A DNA stretch of 64,000 bases from Stakelama saccharophila (GTDB lineage Bacteria; Pseudomonadota; Alphaproteobacteria; Sphingomonadales; Sphingomonadaceae). Positions 56,261-64,000 of the stretch are shown piece after piece (positions within the stretch are counted from its first letter, which is position 1; each line of letters starts with the position of its first letter). The notes under the pieces are model-generated. The model was given only the letters and a program-made list of their open reading frames with translations, was not told where the DNA came from and made no database searches. A program made the translations under genes and the position numbers. The DNA lies in the NCBI RefSeq assembly GCF_032229225.1, contig NZ_CP135076.1, positions 2,647,001 through 2,711,000 of the forward strand, given 5' to 3'.

Positions 56261-56614
56261 ATGCGTGACCGGCGCGCGGCGGAACAGCGCGGGCGTGCAG
56301 GCGAGACCATCGCGGCCTGGTATCTGCGCGCCAAGGGCTGGCGCATCCTCGACCGCCGCGTCCGCACGCCTGCCGGCGAGATCGACCTTGTGGCGAAACG
56401 CGGCAAGCTGATCGCCTTCGTCGAGGTGAAGGCGCGCGCGACCGTGGCCGAACGCGACTTCGCGATCGACGAACGCCGCCTCGCCCGCGTCGCTGCCGCG
56501 GCCGAAATCCTTGGGCCTCGCTATGCGGCGAATGGCGAGGATATCCGCATCGATGTTGTCCTCCTCGCACCGGGGAGCCGTCCGCAGCATATCGAAAATG
56601 CCTGGATCGGATGA
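56261..56614 (+). CDS. yraN: YraN-family nuclease-like protein
   Basis: 117 residues of the UPF0102 family with the PD-(D/E)XK-like core GEIDLVAKRGKLIAFVEVKAR and N-terminal RGRAGETIAAWYLRAKGW. No activity is firmly established. It follows rsmI by 39 bases in the conserved lpoA/rsmI/yraN block. Confidence 0.93.
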   Translation: MRDRRAAEQRGRAGETIAAWYLRAKGWRILDRRVRTPAGEIDLVAKRGKLIAFVEVKARATVAERDFAIDERRLARVAAAAEILGPRYAANGEDIRIDVVLLAPGSRPQHIENAWIG

Positions 56615-56640
56615 CTTGGCGGCGACGGAATACTAGATCA

Positions 56641-56727
56641 CCGTCCGGGCTGCGCCTGTCGAAGCCCTGCACTTCCCTTGTACCTGACGGAAGAAGGACA
56701 ACCCTTCGACGAGCTCAGGGCGAACGG
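56641..56727. repeat. Dispersed repeat upstream of gshB
   Basis: CTTCGACGAGCTCAGGGCGA at 56704-56723 (element ends CGG at 56727) is a variant of the dispersed sphingomonad CTTCGACAAGCTCAGGGCGAACGG element. An imperfect inverted copy lies at 56641-56664 (CCGTCCGGGCTGCGCCTGTCG). They could fold into a long hairpin. The second copy ends at the GGAGA that serves as the gshB Shine-Dalgarno, so the repeat supplies part of the translation signal. Confidence 0.75.
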
Positions 56728-56740
56728 AGACACGAGAACC

Positions 56741-57703
56741 ATGCCGCTGACCATCGCCGTCCAGATGGACCCGATCGAGACCGTCAACATCGCCGGTGAT
56801 TCGAGCTTTGCGCTGATGCTGTCGGCGCAGGCGCGCGGGCACAAAATCTACCACTATGACGTGCGCGACCTGAGCTATGCCGACGGGCGGTTGTGGACGA
56901 AGGCGCGGCCGGTGACGGTGCGGCGCGTGGCGGGCGACCATTATGATGCGGGCGAACCCGTCGATATCGACCTCGGCACCGATGTAGACGTCGTGCTGAT
57001 GCGGCAGGACCCGCCCTTCGATCTCAGCTACATCACGGCCACGCACCTGCTGGAGCGCATCGCCGACAGGACGCTGGTCGTGAACGATCCCGCCAGCGTC
57101 CGGAACGCGCCCGAAAAGGTGTTCGTGCTCGACTTCGCACGCTTCATGCCGCCGACGCTGATCACCCGGTCGGTTTCCGAGGCACGCAAGTTCCTGGCGC
57201 AGCACGGATCAATCGTGGTGAAGCCGCTCCACGGCAATGGTGGCAAGGCGATCTTCAAGATCGACGAAGGGGGCCAGAACCTGTCTTCGCTGATCGAGGT
57301 GTTCAACACCGCCTATCGCGAACCGCACATGGTGCAGGCTTTCCTTCCCGAGATCGCCGAGGGCGACAAGCGCATCGTGCTGGTCGACGGCCAGATCGCA
57401 GGCGCGATCAACCGGCTTCCGGGCGAAGGCGAAATCCGCTCCAACCTCGCCACCGGCGGGTCGGCGGTGCAGACGGAGCTGACGACGCGCGAACGGGAAA
57501 TCTGTGATGCGCTCGCCCCCGAATTGCGCAAGCGCGGCCTCCTGTTCGTCGGTATCGACGTGATCGGCGGCAAGTGGCTGACGGAGATCAACGTCACGTC
57601 GCCCACGGGCATCGTCGCCATCGACAAGTTCAACGGCACCGACACCGCGACGATGATCTGGGAAGCGATCGAACGCCGGCTGGCGGAGCGCGGCGAAGCC
57701 TGA
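56741..57703 (+). CDS. gshB: Glutathione synthetase
   Basis: 320 residues. An ATP-grasp enzyme that adds glycine to gamma-glutamylcysteine. Motifs are VQMDPIETVNIAGDSSFALML near the N terminus, VVKPLHGNGGKAIFKI in the ATP-binding loop, and FVGIDVIGGKWLTEINVTSPTGI at the active site end. Start ATG 56741 has GGAGA 12 bases upstream inside the dispersed repeat. It completes glutathione synthesis used by gloA/gloB. Confidence 0.95.
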   Translation: MPLTIAVQMDPIETVNIAGDSSFALMLSAQARGHKIYHYDVRDLSYADGRLWTKARPVTVRRVAGDHYDAGEPVDIDLGTDVDVVLMRQDPPFDLSYITATHLLERIADRTLVVNDPASVRNAPEKVFVLDFARFMPPTLITRSVSEARKFLAQHGSIVVKPLHGNGGKAIFKIDEGGQNLSSLIEVFNTAYREPHMVQAFLPEIAEGDKRIVLVDGQIAGAINRLPGEGEIRSNLATGGSAVQTELTTREREICDALAPELRKRGLLFVGIDVIGGKWLTEINVTSPTGIVAIDKFNGTDTATMIWEAIERRLAERGEA

Positions 57704-57749
57704 GCGCGCCGGTCTGAACTTCCGCGTACCGACGCGCGTTGGCCGCCGC

Positions 57750-58358
57750 ATGGGCGATTTCGTCATCAATATGATCGCGGCCGGCGGCTATTGGGGCATC
57801 GCGTTCCTAATGGCACTCGAAAATGTCGTGCCGCCGGTGCCGTCGGAACTGATCATGGGCCTGGGCGGCATCGCCGTCGCACGCGGCCACATGAACCTGC
57901 CGCTGCTGGTTGTCGCGGGCACATCCGGCACCGTGATCGGCAATTGTTTCTGGTATTGGGTCGGAAGGCGCATCGGTTACGAACGGCTGCGGCCGTTTGT
58001 CGATCGCTGGGGCCGATGGTTGACCGTCGAATGGGAAGAGGTCGAAAAGGTCCACCGCTTCTTCCGCAAGCATGGCGGATGGATGGTGTTCGTCTGCCGT
58101 TTCCTGCCGACTTTCCGCACCATGATCTCGTTACCTGCCGGGCTTTCCCGGATGCCGCTGTGGCGCTTTCTCGCGTGGACGACGGCGGGCAGCGCGATCT
58201 GGAACACGTTTCTGGCCGGCGCGGGCCTCTATCTGGGGCGCAATTTCACCGCGATCGACCGATTCATCGGCCCCGCCTCGATCGCGATGGTGGTTTTGGT
58301 GGTGCTCTGGTATCTCTACCGCGTGATGACCTGGCGTCCGACTGGTTCGCGGACCTGA
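57750..58358 (+). CDS. DedA-family membrane protein
   Basis: 202 residues with about four to five membrane segments and the DedA (SNARE-associated) domain: ENVVPPVPSELIMGLGG, GNCFWYWVGRRIGYERLR, and FVCRFLPTFRTMISLPAGLSRMPLWRF with the conserved Arg/Glu pattern. DedA proteins flip phosphatidylglycerol or undecaprenyl phosphate lipids or affect proton gradients. Substrate not defined here. It converges on the qor-like gene. Confidence 0.92.
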   Translation: MGDFVINMIAAGGYWGIAFLMALENVVPPVPSELIMGLGGIAVARGHMNLPLLVVAGTSGTVIGNCFWYWVGRRIGYERLRPFVDRWGRWLTVEWEEVEKVHRFFRKHGGWMVFVCRFLPTFRTMISLPAGLSRMPLWRFLAWTTAGSAIWNTFLAGAGLYLGRNFTAIDRFIGPASIAMVVLVVLWYLYRVMTWRPTGSRT

Positions 58359-58375
58359 AGGCCGGTGGCGGCGAT

Positions 58376-59350
58376 TCAGGGCAACAACACCGTCGCACCT
58401 TCCGTATCGCTCGCCTCGATCGCGCGGTGCGCCTCGGCGGCATCGGCGAGCGCGAACGTCTGGCCGATGCGCGCGGAAACCGCACCCTTTTCGACCATCG
58501 CGAACAACCGATCGACCGCCGCCTGCTTGTCGGCAGGGCCCGGTACGTAATCGAACAAGATCGGCCGCGTCACGAACAGCGATCCCTTTTGCGCGATCAC
58601 GCCCAGATTGACACCATCGACCTGCCCGCCCGCATTGCCGTAGCTGACGATCAGACCGCGCCGGGCGGCACTGTCGAGCGACGCCTGCCACGTTGCCTTG
58701 CCCACGCCGTCGAGCACCACCGGCACGCCGGCGCCGTTCGTGATCTCGCGCACGCGGGCGGCGATGTCCTCCTGATCGTGGCGGATCACATGATCGGCGC
58801 CGATGGCCTTTGCGGTCTCCGCCTTGCCCTTGCTACCGACGACGCCGATCACCGTCGCGCCGATCGCCTTGAGCCAGCCGACGAGGATGTGCCCGACGCC
58901 GCCCGCCGCGGCATAGACCAGCACCGTCTGCCCCTGCTCGACCCGGGCGCAGCGCTCGATCAGGAATTCGGCCGTACACCCCTTCAGCAGCAGCGCGGCC
59001 GCATCGCGATCGGCAATGCCGTCGGGCAGCTTCACCAGCTCCGCCGCCTTCACGTTGCGTTCGGTCGCATAGGCGCCGCGTGACGGGCCGAAGGTGCCGA
59101 CCCGGTCGCCTTCCGCAAATCCGGTGACCCCCTCGCCCACGGCTTCGACCACGCCGGCCCCTTCGGACCCCAATATGGCGGGCAACTCGATCGAATAGAG
59201 GCCGGTACGGTGATAGGTATCGATATAGTTCAGCCCGACGGCGGTGGCGCGTATCCGGACCTCTCCCTCACCGGGTTTCGGAAGGTCTGTTTCCACCCAT
59301 TCGATGACCTCCGGCCCGCCGGTCCTGGTGATGCGTGCGACATGCGCCAT
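58376..59350 (-). CDS. qorA: NADPH:quinone oxidoreductase
   Basis: 324 residues of the medium-chain dehydrogenase fold without zinc ligands. It has LPAILGSEGAGVVEAVGEGV, the Rossmann motif VLVYAAAGGVGHILVGWLKAIG, and GVPVVLDGVGKATW further on. It reduces quinones by one or two electrons with NADPH. It is 13 bases downstream of the SDR gene and probably cotranscribed with it. Confidence 0.88.
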   Translation of the reverse strand: MAHVARITRTGGPEVIEWVETDLPKPGEGEVRIRATAVGLNYIDTYHRTGLYSIELPAILGSEGAGVVEAVGEGVTGFAEGDRVGTFGPSRGAYATERNVKAAELVKLPDGIADRDAAALLLKGCTAEFLIERCARVEQGQTVLVYAAAGGVGHILVGWLKAIGATVIGVVGSKGKAETAKAIGADHVIRHDQEDIAARVREITNGAGVPVVLDGVGKATWQASLDSAARRGLIVSYGNAGGQVDGVNLGVIAQKGSLFVTRPILFDYVPGPADKQAAVDRLFAMVEKGAVSARIGQTFALADAAEAHRAIEASDTEGATVLLP

Positions 59351-59363
59351 GCCCGCCCCTCCC

Positions 59364-60122
59364 TTACTGTGCCGGCTGGCCGTTGGACGCGCTGAGCCCG
59401 CCGTCGACCGGCAGGTTCACGCCGGTGACAAACCCGGCATCGTCGCTCGCCAGGAACGCCATGACCGCCGCGATGTCCTCCGGCTGGCCGATGCGCTGCA
59501 TCGGGATTCGCTGCAGGAATGCCGCGATCGTTTCGTCTGTCTTCATGTCCTGGGTCATGCCGGTATCGGTGAAGGTCGGGCAGACCGCGTTCACCCGCAC
59601 CCCGTCCCTGCCGTGGTCGAGCGCCATGGCGCGCACCATGTTCGATACCGCGCCCTTCGATGCGTTATAGGCGACCATGCCCCAGTCGCCGCCGAGGCCG
59701 GAGACGGACGAGGTCATGACGATCGAACCCTTCGCCTGTTTCAGGTGCGGCATCGCGGCCTTCGCCATGTGGAAATAGCCTGTGACGTTGACGTCGAGGA
59801 CGCGCTGCCAGTCCTCCTCGGCCGTCTCGGTCACGTCGCCCTGGGCGAGCGTCCCGGCATTGTTGATCAGCACGTCGACGCCGCCGAAGCGGTCGACCGC
59901 TGCCTGCACCGCCTCTTCGGCCTGTTGCCTCTTGCCGGTATCGGTCTGCTTGATGAGGGTGCGCTCGCCGGGCAAATCCTTTGCCCCGCGGTCGAGCCCG
60001 TCCTTTTCGATGTCGACAAGGACGACATTCGCGCCCTCGGCGGAAAAGCGCCGGGCGGCCGCTGCACCCATGCCTGAACCCGCCCCCGTCACGATCACCG
60101 TCTTGCCGTCGAACCGCGCCAT
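59364..60122 (-). CDS. Short-chain dehydrogenase/reductase
   Basis: 252 residues of the classical SDR family. Cofactor motif GAGSGMGAAAARRF, NNAG, catalytic serine in TSSVSGLGG, and YNASK with Tyr/Lys. C-terminal GMTQDM, VTGVNLPVDGG follow. It oxidises or reduces an unknown alcohol/ketone; the layout resembles 3-oxoacyl-ACP reductase-like and 3-hydroxy-acid dehydrogenases. Start is ATG 60122. Confidence 0.9.
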   Translation of the reverse strand: MARFDGKTVIVTGAGSGMGAAAARRFSAEGANVVLVDIEKDGLDRGAKDLPGERTLIKQTDTGKRQQAEEAVQAAVDRFGGVDVLINNAGTLAQGDVTETAEEDWQRVLDVNVTGYFHMAKAAMPHLKQAKGSIVMTSSVSGLGGDWGMVAYNASKGAVSNMVRAMALDHGRDGVRVNAVCPTFTDTGMTQDMKTDETIAAFLQRIPMQRIGQPEDIAAVMAFLASDDAGFVTGVNLPVDGGLSASNGQPAQ

Positions 60123-60446
60123 ATGCTCACTCCATCGATTACCGGAAAGGTCCTTGTCGCCAACGAGCGGGCGGGTTTCGGGTTGCAACCCGCACGACAA
60201 GCGGGCCTGATCCGCAAAGGTAAGGCGCCGCGCCGGAGGTGGGCGGTCCCGGTCGGCCCGACGAGGTGGAACGCGGCTTCCACGTCAGACCGACGCTATT
60301 TTCCCATGTCACCGCCACCTGACGATCGCGCGCGATTCGGCTTGACTGGCTGCACGGTGAGGCTGCCAGCCGCTGCGGCCGAAAGCGGAAAGCCGGGTCC
60401 CCGACTGCGCAGGAGCCCGCCTCTCGCCCGCAACCCTCAGCCCGCT
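60123..60446. other. Intergenic region between SDR and phoX
   Basis: 324 bases with no supported gene. A hairpin lies at 60171-60193 (GCGGGTT and AACCCGC, 9-base loop), 49 bases upstream of the SDR start, and could be an operator or regulatory element. Otherwise nothing recognised. No T-rich terminator is seen after phoX. Confidence 0.45.
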
Positions 60447-62315
60447 TCAGGCGCCGACCGGCTTCTCGTCGGTACGGCGGACCACGACCGTCGACGACCG
60501 CGGTTCTTGTCCATCAACCGGCCAGTTGCCGGTCGGATGCTGAATATTGATGAAGAAGTTCATCAGGTCCGGCGTATAGGCGATACCGGTGATTTCGCAG
60601 CCTTCGGGGCCGACCAGGAAACGCCTCGATTCGCCCGTATCGCGATCGATATGGAACATGGCGTTGTGACCGAAAACGTCCTCGATCGTCTCGCCTTCGA
60701 CGCCCGAATTGCCCGGGATCGAGTGGTCGGTCTCGACCCAGAGCCGACCCTGGGGGTCAACGCGGATGCCGTCGGGGCTGGAAAAGGTGTCGCCTTCGAT
60801 ATTGCCCTCCAGATTGTCCTCGGGCGTGTCAAGCGACGGGTCGCCGGCGAGCAGCAGGATGTCCCAGGTAAAGCCGGTCGCAAGCGGCGAATCGCCTTCC
60901 TCCTTCCAGCGAATGATATGACCGTGCCGGTTCTCGACCCGCGGATTGGCGGCATCGGTGATCTCGCGTCCCGAATTGTTGGTGAGCGTGACGAACACCG
61001 TCTTGTCCGGCGCGACCGAAATCCATTCCGGCCGGTCCATCACCGTGCCCCCCGCAACACGCGCGGCGGACTGGGCGTTGATCAGCACGGCCGCCTGGTT
61101 GGGAAAGTCGACCGTGGTCGGCTGCGTGTCGCCTTGCGACGTGTTGCCGGGGTCGGTCGCGCCCATGACGAGGCCGTTCTTGCCGCGCGACAGTTCAAGC
61201 CAGTCGCCCGAGCCGTCGCCGTTGAAGCGCGCGACATAGAGCGTGCCGTAATCGAGCAGGTCGATATTGGCGCTGCGGTTGTCGGACTCGAATGCGCGGC
61301 CGGGAATGAACTTGTAGATGCAGCCCGGCGTGGTGTCGTCGCCCATATAGAAGGCCACGCGATTGTCGGCATCTGTCATATAGGCGACATTCTCGTGGTT
61401 GAACCGGCCCATTGCGGTGCGCTTGGTCGGTTCGGCGAGTTCGCCATAGGGATCGATCTCGACAACCCAGCCATAGCCTTCCTCGGGCTGGGTGGGATCG
61501 AGATAATTGTCCATCGTCTCTTCGCAGGTCAGATATGTGCCCCAGGGCGTCGGACCGCTCGAGCAGTTGTTGAGCGTACCCTTGACGGTCGAGCCTACCA
61601 GCCCGCCGGCCGGTCCGCCGACCCGGTATACCGTGTTGCCGGTATAGCGCTTGTTGTAGGTCGAATCGGTCTTGACCGACCAGCTTCCGTCATCGGCCTT
61701 GGCCACCTCGATCACCGAAACGCCGACTGCTGACAGCGCGATCTTCTTCTGCTCGTCGGTCGCCGTCTGCGGATCGGGCCGACCGCCTTCGAACAGGATG
61801 TTGAAGTCCGGCAACTCGTGGTTGATCGCCAGCAGCCCGCCGGTATTCGGGTCGACGCCCTCGATCTCGTAATAATGCATGCCGTCATGGTTGCCGCCGG
61901 CCTGAAGCTCGGTCTTGTCGGACGACTGGAAGTTCCCCGAATAGCCCGGCGCGCCCGCGATCACCGGATCGCCCGCCTTGAAGATCGTCTCGGCCGTGTA
62001 CTCCGCCGGCACGGTGACGTCGTCCTCCTGGTTCGCGGCGACCGCCTCGAACGTGACCTCGTAGCTGGTGGGCGTCGGAGTGGGCGAAGGCGTCGGCGAC
62101 GGTTCGGGCGTAGGCATCTGCACGTCGCCGTCATTGTCGTCGCAGGCGGCCAGCGGGCCGAGCGCAGGCAATGCCGACAGCATCAGCCCCCGGCGGAGAA
62201 TGGTACGCCGGTCCGGATTTTCCGCAATGATGTCCTCCAGCGTGGGAGCATCGATGCTCGTGATCCGGTTCGCCGAACGATAGGCTGCGCGCGCGTCATC
62301 GGTAAGATAGGACAT
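60447..62315 (-). CDS. phoX: PhoX-family secreted phosphatase
   Basis: 622 residues. The twin-arginine signal RRTILRRGLMLSALPALGPLAA directs Tat export, and a Pro/Thr linker (PTPEPSPTPSPTPTPTS) follows. The large catalytic domain has PhoX motifs such as NHELPDF, CEETMDNYL, GRFNHENVAYM and the later DRPEWISV and DGIRVDPQGRLWVETDHS. PhoX is a Ca/Fe-dependent alkaline phosphatase that releases phosphate from organic esters. A PHO-like box lies 81-98 bases upstream. Start at ATG 62315. Confidence 0.87.
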   Translation of the reverse strand: MSYLTDDARAAYRSANRITSIDAPTLEDIIAENPDRRTILRRGLMLSALPALGPLAACDDNDGDVQMPTPEPSPTPSPTPTPTSYEVTFEAVAANQEDDVTVPAEYTAETIFKAGDPVIAGAPGYSGNFQSSDKTELQAGGNHDGMHYYEIEGVDPNTGGLLAINHELPDFNILFEGGRPDPQTATDEQKKIALSAVGVSVIEVAKADDGSWSVKTDSTYNKRYTGNTVYRVGGPAGGLVGSTVKGTLNNCSSGPTPWGTYLTCEETMDNYLDPTQPEEGYGWVVEIDPYGELAEPTKRTAMGRFNHENVAYMTDADNRVAFYMGDDTTPGCIYKFIPGRAFESDNRSANIDLLDYGTLYVARFNGDGSGDWLELSRGKNGLVMGATDPGNTSQGDTQPTTVDFPNQAAVLINAQSAARVAGGTVMDRPEWISVAPDKTVFVTLTNNSGREITDAANPRVENRHGHIIRWKEEGDSPLATGFTWDILLLAGDPSLDTPEDNLEGNIEGDTFSSPDGIRVDPQGRLWVETDHSIPGNSGVEGETIEDVFGHNAMFHIDRDTGESRRFLVGPEGCEITGIAYTPDLMNFFINIQHPTGNWPVDGQEPRSSTVVVRRTDEKPVGA

Positions 62316-62395
62316 TGTCTCCCCCTCGGATCCGTGGCGCCCGGCAAGCACCCGGGCTGCGATTCGCGACGCTACGGCGCTCGGATAACGGTTTG

Positions 62396-62423
62396 GTGGC
62401 TGTTCGATGACACTCGTCGAACA
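62396..62423 (-). promoter_or_regulatory. Candidate control site upstream of phoX
   Basis: On the minus strand 62413-62396 reads GTGTCATCGAACAGCCAC, a partial match to the direct-repeat PHO box (TGTCAT is exact, the second half is degenerate). Overlapping it is a perfect 7-bp inverted repeat, TGTTCGA (62401-62407) and TCGAACA (62417-62423). The site is 28 bases after the SLC13 stop, so it may be a terminator, a PhoB site or another operator. Confidence 0.35.
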
Positions 62424-62450
62424 ATCCGAGGACTCTTTCGTGACGACGGC

Positions 62451-64000
62451 TCAGGCAATCGGCCACCACCACAGGATCAGCGGCGTGCCGACGACCAGCA
62501 CCAGCAGCGACAATGGCGCGCCCAGCCGCGCATAGTCGCCGAACCGGTATCCGCCCGGCCCCATTACCAGCGTATTGCACTGATGCCCGATGGGGGTGAG
62601 GAAGTCGCAGCCCGCGCCCACGGCGGTCGCCATCAAAAAGGGTTCGGGCCGATAGCCCAGTCCGCTGGCGAATGTCGCGGCGATCGGCGCCATGACCAGC
62701 ACCGTCGCGGCGTTGTTGAGGAATGGCGTCACCGCCATCGCCGCCGCCAGGATCAGCGCCACCGCGCCCCACGGTGGAAGCGTGGCGGCGAAATCGGACA
62801 GCCCGGTGCCGATCACCTTGCTGGCGCCAGTGGTGCGCAGCGTGTCGCTCACGGGGATCAGCGCGCCCAGCATGATCAGGATTGGCCATTCGACATGCGT
62901 ATATGCTTCGCGCACCGGCAGGGCGCCGGTCAGCATCACCAGCCCGGCGGCGGCGAAGAAGGCCACCGCCACCGGCACATATCCGGTCGCCGTCGCCGCC
63001 ATCGCCACCGCGAGAATAGCGATCGGAAGCAACCCGCGCCGCGCATTGCCCAGCCGCAACTGCCGCTCCGCCAGCGGCAGGCAGCCGAGATCGCCGAGCC
63101 GCTCGGGCAACCGGTCGAGCGCGCCCTGCAGAACGATCACATCGCCGGCGCGAAGCTCGATATTGCCGAGCCGCCGCACGAGCCGCTCGCCCTCGCGCGA
63201 CACCGCGATCAGGTTCACGCCGAACCGTTCGCGCAGCAGCATACGCCCCGCCGTTCGCCCGACCAGCGGCGATTCCGCCTGGATCACCGCCTCGATCACA
63301 CCGACCTCGGACTTCTCGCCGCCTTCCGCCGCTTCGCTGTCCTGCCCGACCAGGGCAAGCGCGTCGCTCGCGATCACGCGTTCCAGGCTGTCCGGTGCGC
63401 CGCCCAGGATCAACGTGTCGCCCTGGCGGATCGTCGTGTCGGGAAAGAACGTGCTGCGGATGCCGGCGCGCAGCACCGCCGTTACCGTCACCTCGTTGTC
63501 GTGGCGTTCGGCGAAGGCGGAGAGGGTCTCGTCGATCGCCTTGCTGTCCTCGGGCACCTCCACCTCGGTGACGTATTTCTTGACGTCGAGCACCTCGCCC
63601 ATGGTGGGCGCCCCGCGCCGGTCGCGCGGCAGCAGGCGGTAGCCGAAGCGCAGGAAAATCAGACCCACCACCGTCAGGCCGAGACCGACGGGCAGATAGT
63701 CGAACATGCGGAACGGCTCACCCACCATTTCCGCGCGGACGCGGCTGACGATGATGTTGGGCGAAGTGCCGACCAGCGTCATCAGCCCACCCAGCAGCGA
63801 GGCGAAGGCCATCGGCATGAGAAAGCCCGAGGGCGAGGCATTGGACTTCTTCGCCATCTGAAAGGCGATCGGCATCATCATCGCCAGCGCGCCGATATTC
63901 TTGACGAGCGCGGAAGCGAAGCCGACCGAACCGCAGAGCAGCATCAGTTGCGAGCGGAACCGGGTCACCCGGTGCTGAAGCAGCAGCATCATGCGCTCGA
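62451..64000 (-). CDS. SLC13-family permease with TrkA-C domains, partial
   Basis: At least 514 residues are in the window; the frame runs off the right edge, so the N terminus is missing. It has the anion-symporter pattern SVGFASALVKNIGALAMMMPIAFQMA and GTSPNIIVSRVRAEMVGEPF in the first half, two TrkA-C-like domains in the cytosolic middle (around residues 130-290), and a second half of helices ending IGHQCNTLVMGPGGYRF. SLC13 proteins carry sulfate, phosphate or dicarboxylates with sodium. The substrate here is undetermined. Confidence 0.88.
   Translation of the reverse strand, partial: ERMMLLLQHRVTRFRSQLMLLCGSVGFASALVKNIGALAMMMPIAFQMAKKSNASPSGFLMPMAFASLLGGLMTLVGTSPNIIVSRVRAEMVGEPFRMFDYLPVGLGLTVVGLIFLRFGYRLLPRDRRGAPTMGEVLDVKKYVTEVEVPEDSKAIDETLSAFAERHDNEVTVTAVLRAGIRSTFFPDTTIRQGDTLILGGAPDSLERVIASDALALVGQDSEAAEGGEKSEVGVIEAVIQAESPLVGRTAGRMLLRERFGVNLIAVSREGERLVRRLGNIELRAGDVIVLQGALDRLPERLGDLGCLPLAERQLRLGNARRGLLPIAILAVAMAATATGYVPVAVAFFAAAGLVMLTGALPVREAYTHVEWPILIMLGALIPVSDTLRTTGASKVIGTGLSDFAATLPPWGAVALILAAAMAVTPFLNNAATVLVMAPIAATFASGLGYRPEPFLMATAVGAGCDFLTPIGHQCNTLVMGPGGYRFGDYARLGAPLSLLVLVVGTPLILWWWPIA

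Overview
The window is 64 kb of GC-rich, densely packed chromosomal DNA from an alphaproteobacterium, most likely a sphingomonad (Sphingomonadaceae). This rests on neighbourhoods and protein types seen here: hrcA-grpE beside rph-rdgB-hemW, an lpoA/rsmI/yraN/gshB block, methionine synthase split into two genes, HslV with an N-terminal propeptide, and many small Sphingomonas-like lipoproteins. Nearly all of it is ordinary chromosome. I see no rRNA, CRISPR array, integrase, transposase or complete prophage. Genes often overlap by ATGA, and convergent pairs often meet within 20 bases.

Layout. 1-9.7 kb: tRNA-Gln, ilvE with a divergent marR, then a minus-strand block (proC, ybjN-like, ubiK, tspO, tlyA, dxs, Zur-type fur, merC), followed by ctaA-cutA and a hypothetical gene. 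10.4-13.6 kb: mntH/mntR and the ribosomal pair rplM-rpsI. 13.8-20 kb: a large serine-protease autotransporter, a methyltransferase, a phosphoesterase and a Crp/Fnr regulator. 20.2-21.2 kb: a two-gene muramidase-holin cassette of the gene-transfer-agent release type. 21.5-24.5 kb: hslV and hslU with an FAD oxidoreductase gene between them. 24.6-29.4 kb: two paralogous lipoproteins, glyoxalases II and I, a SIMPL protein, a hydrolase, and a coupled membrane protein/XRE/small protein trio. 29.5-33.4 kb: a MurC/Mpl-like ligase divergent from an LD-carboxypeptidase (probable murein recycling), an aldo/keto reductase and two small lipoproteins. 33.5-39.3 kb: an ArsR-methyltransferase regulator (SahR-like) heading metF-metH1-metH2. 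39.3-49.1 kb: cation exchanger, thrS, infC, GH16 glucanase, VOC protein, cation/proton antiporter and glnD. 49.3-57.7 kb: grpE, hrcA, rph, rdgB, hemW, lpoA-like, rsmI, yraN and gshB. 57.7-64 kb: DedA, quinone reductase, SDR, PhoX and an SLC13 permease cut by the window edge.

The most interesting points are: (1) the methionine operon, where a perfect 22-base palindrome lies over the -10 of a promoter that predicts a nearly leaderless mRNA; (2) the isolated lysis cassette, preceded by two copies of an 11-base palindrome; (3) infC, whose Shine-Dalgarno spacing points to a rare ATA start; (4) a Zur-like operator before merC-zur; (5) several families of hairpin-forming dispersed repeats, one of which also appears inside the metH2 reading frame. 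Functions are read from protein sequence only. Operators and promoters are inferences from motif and position.
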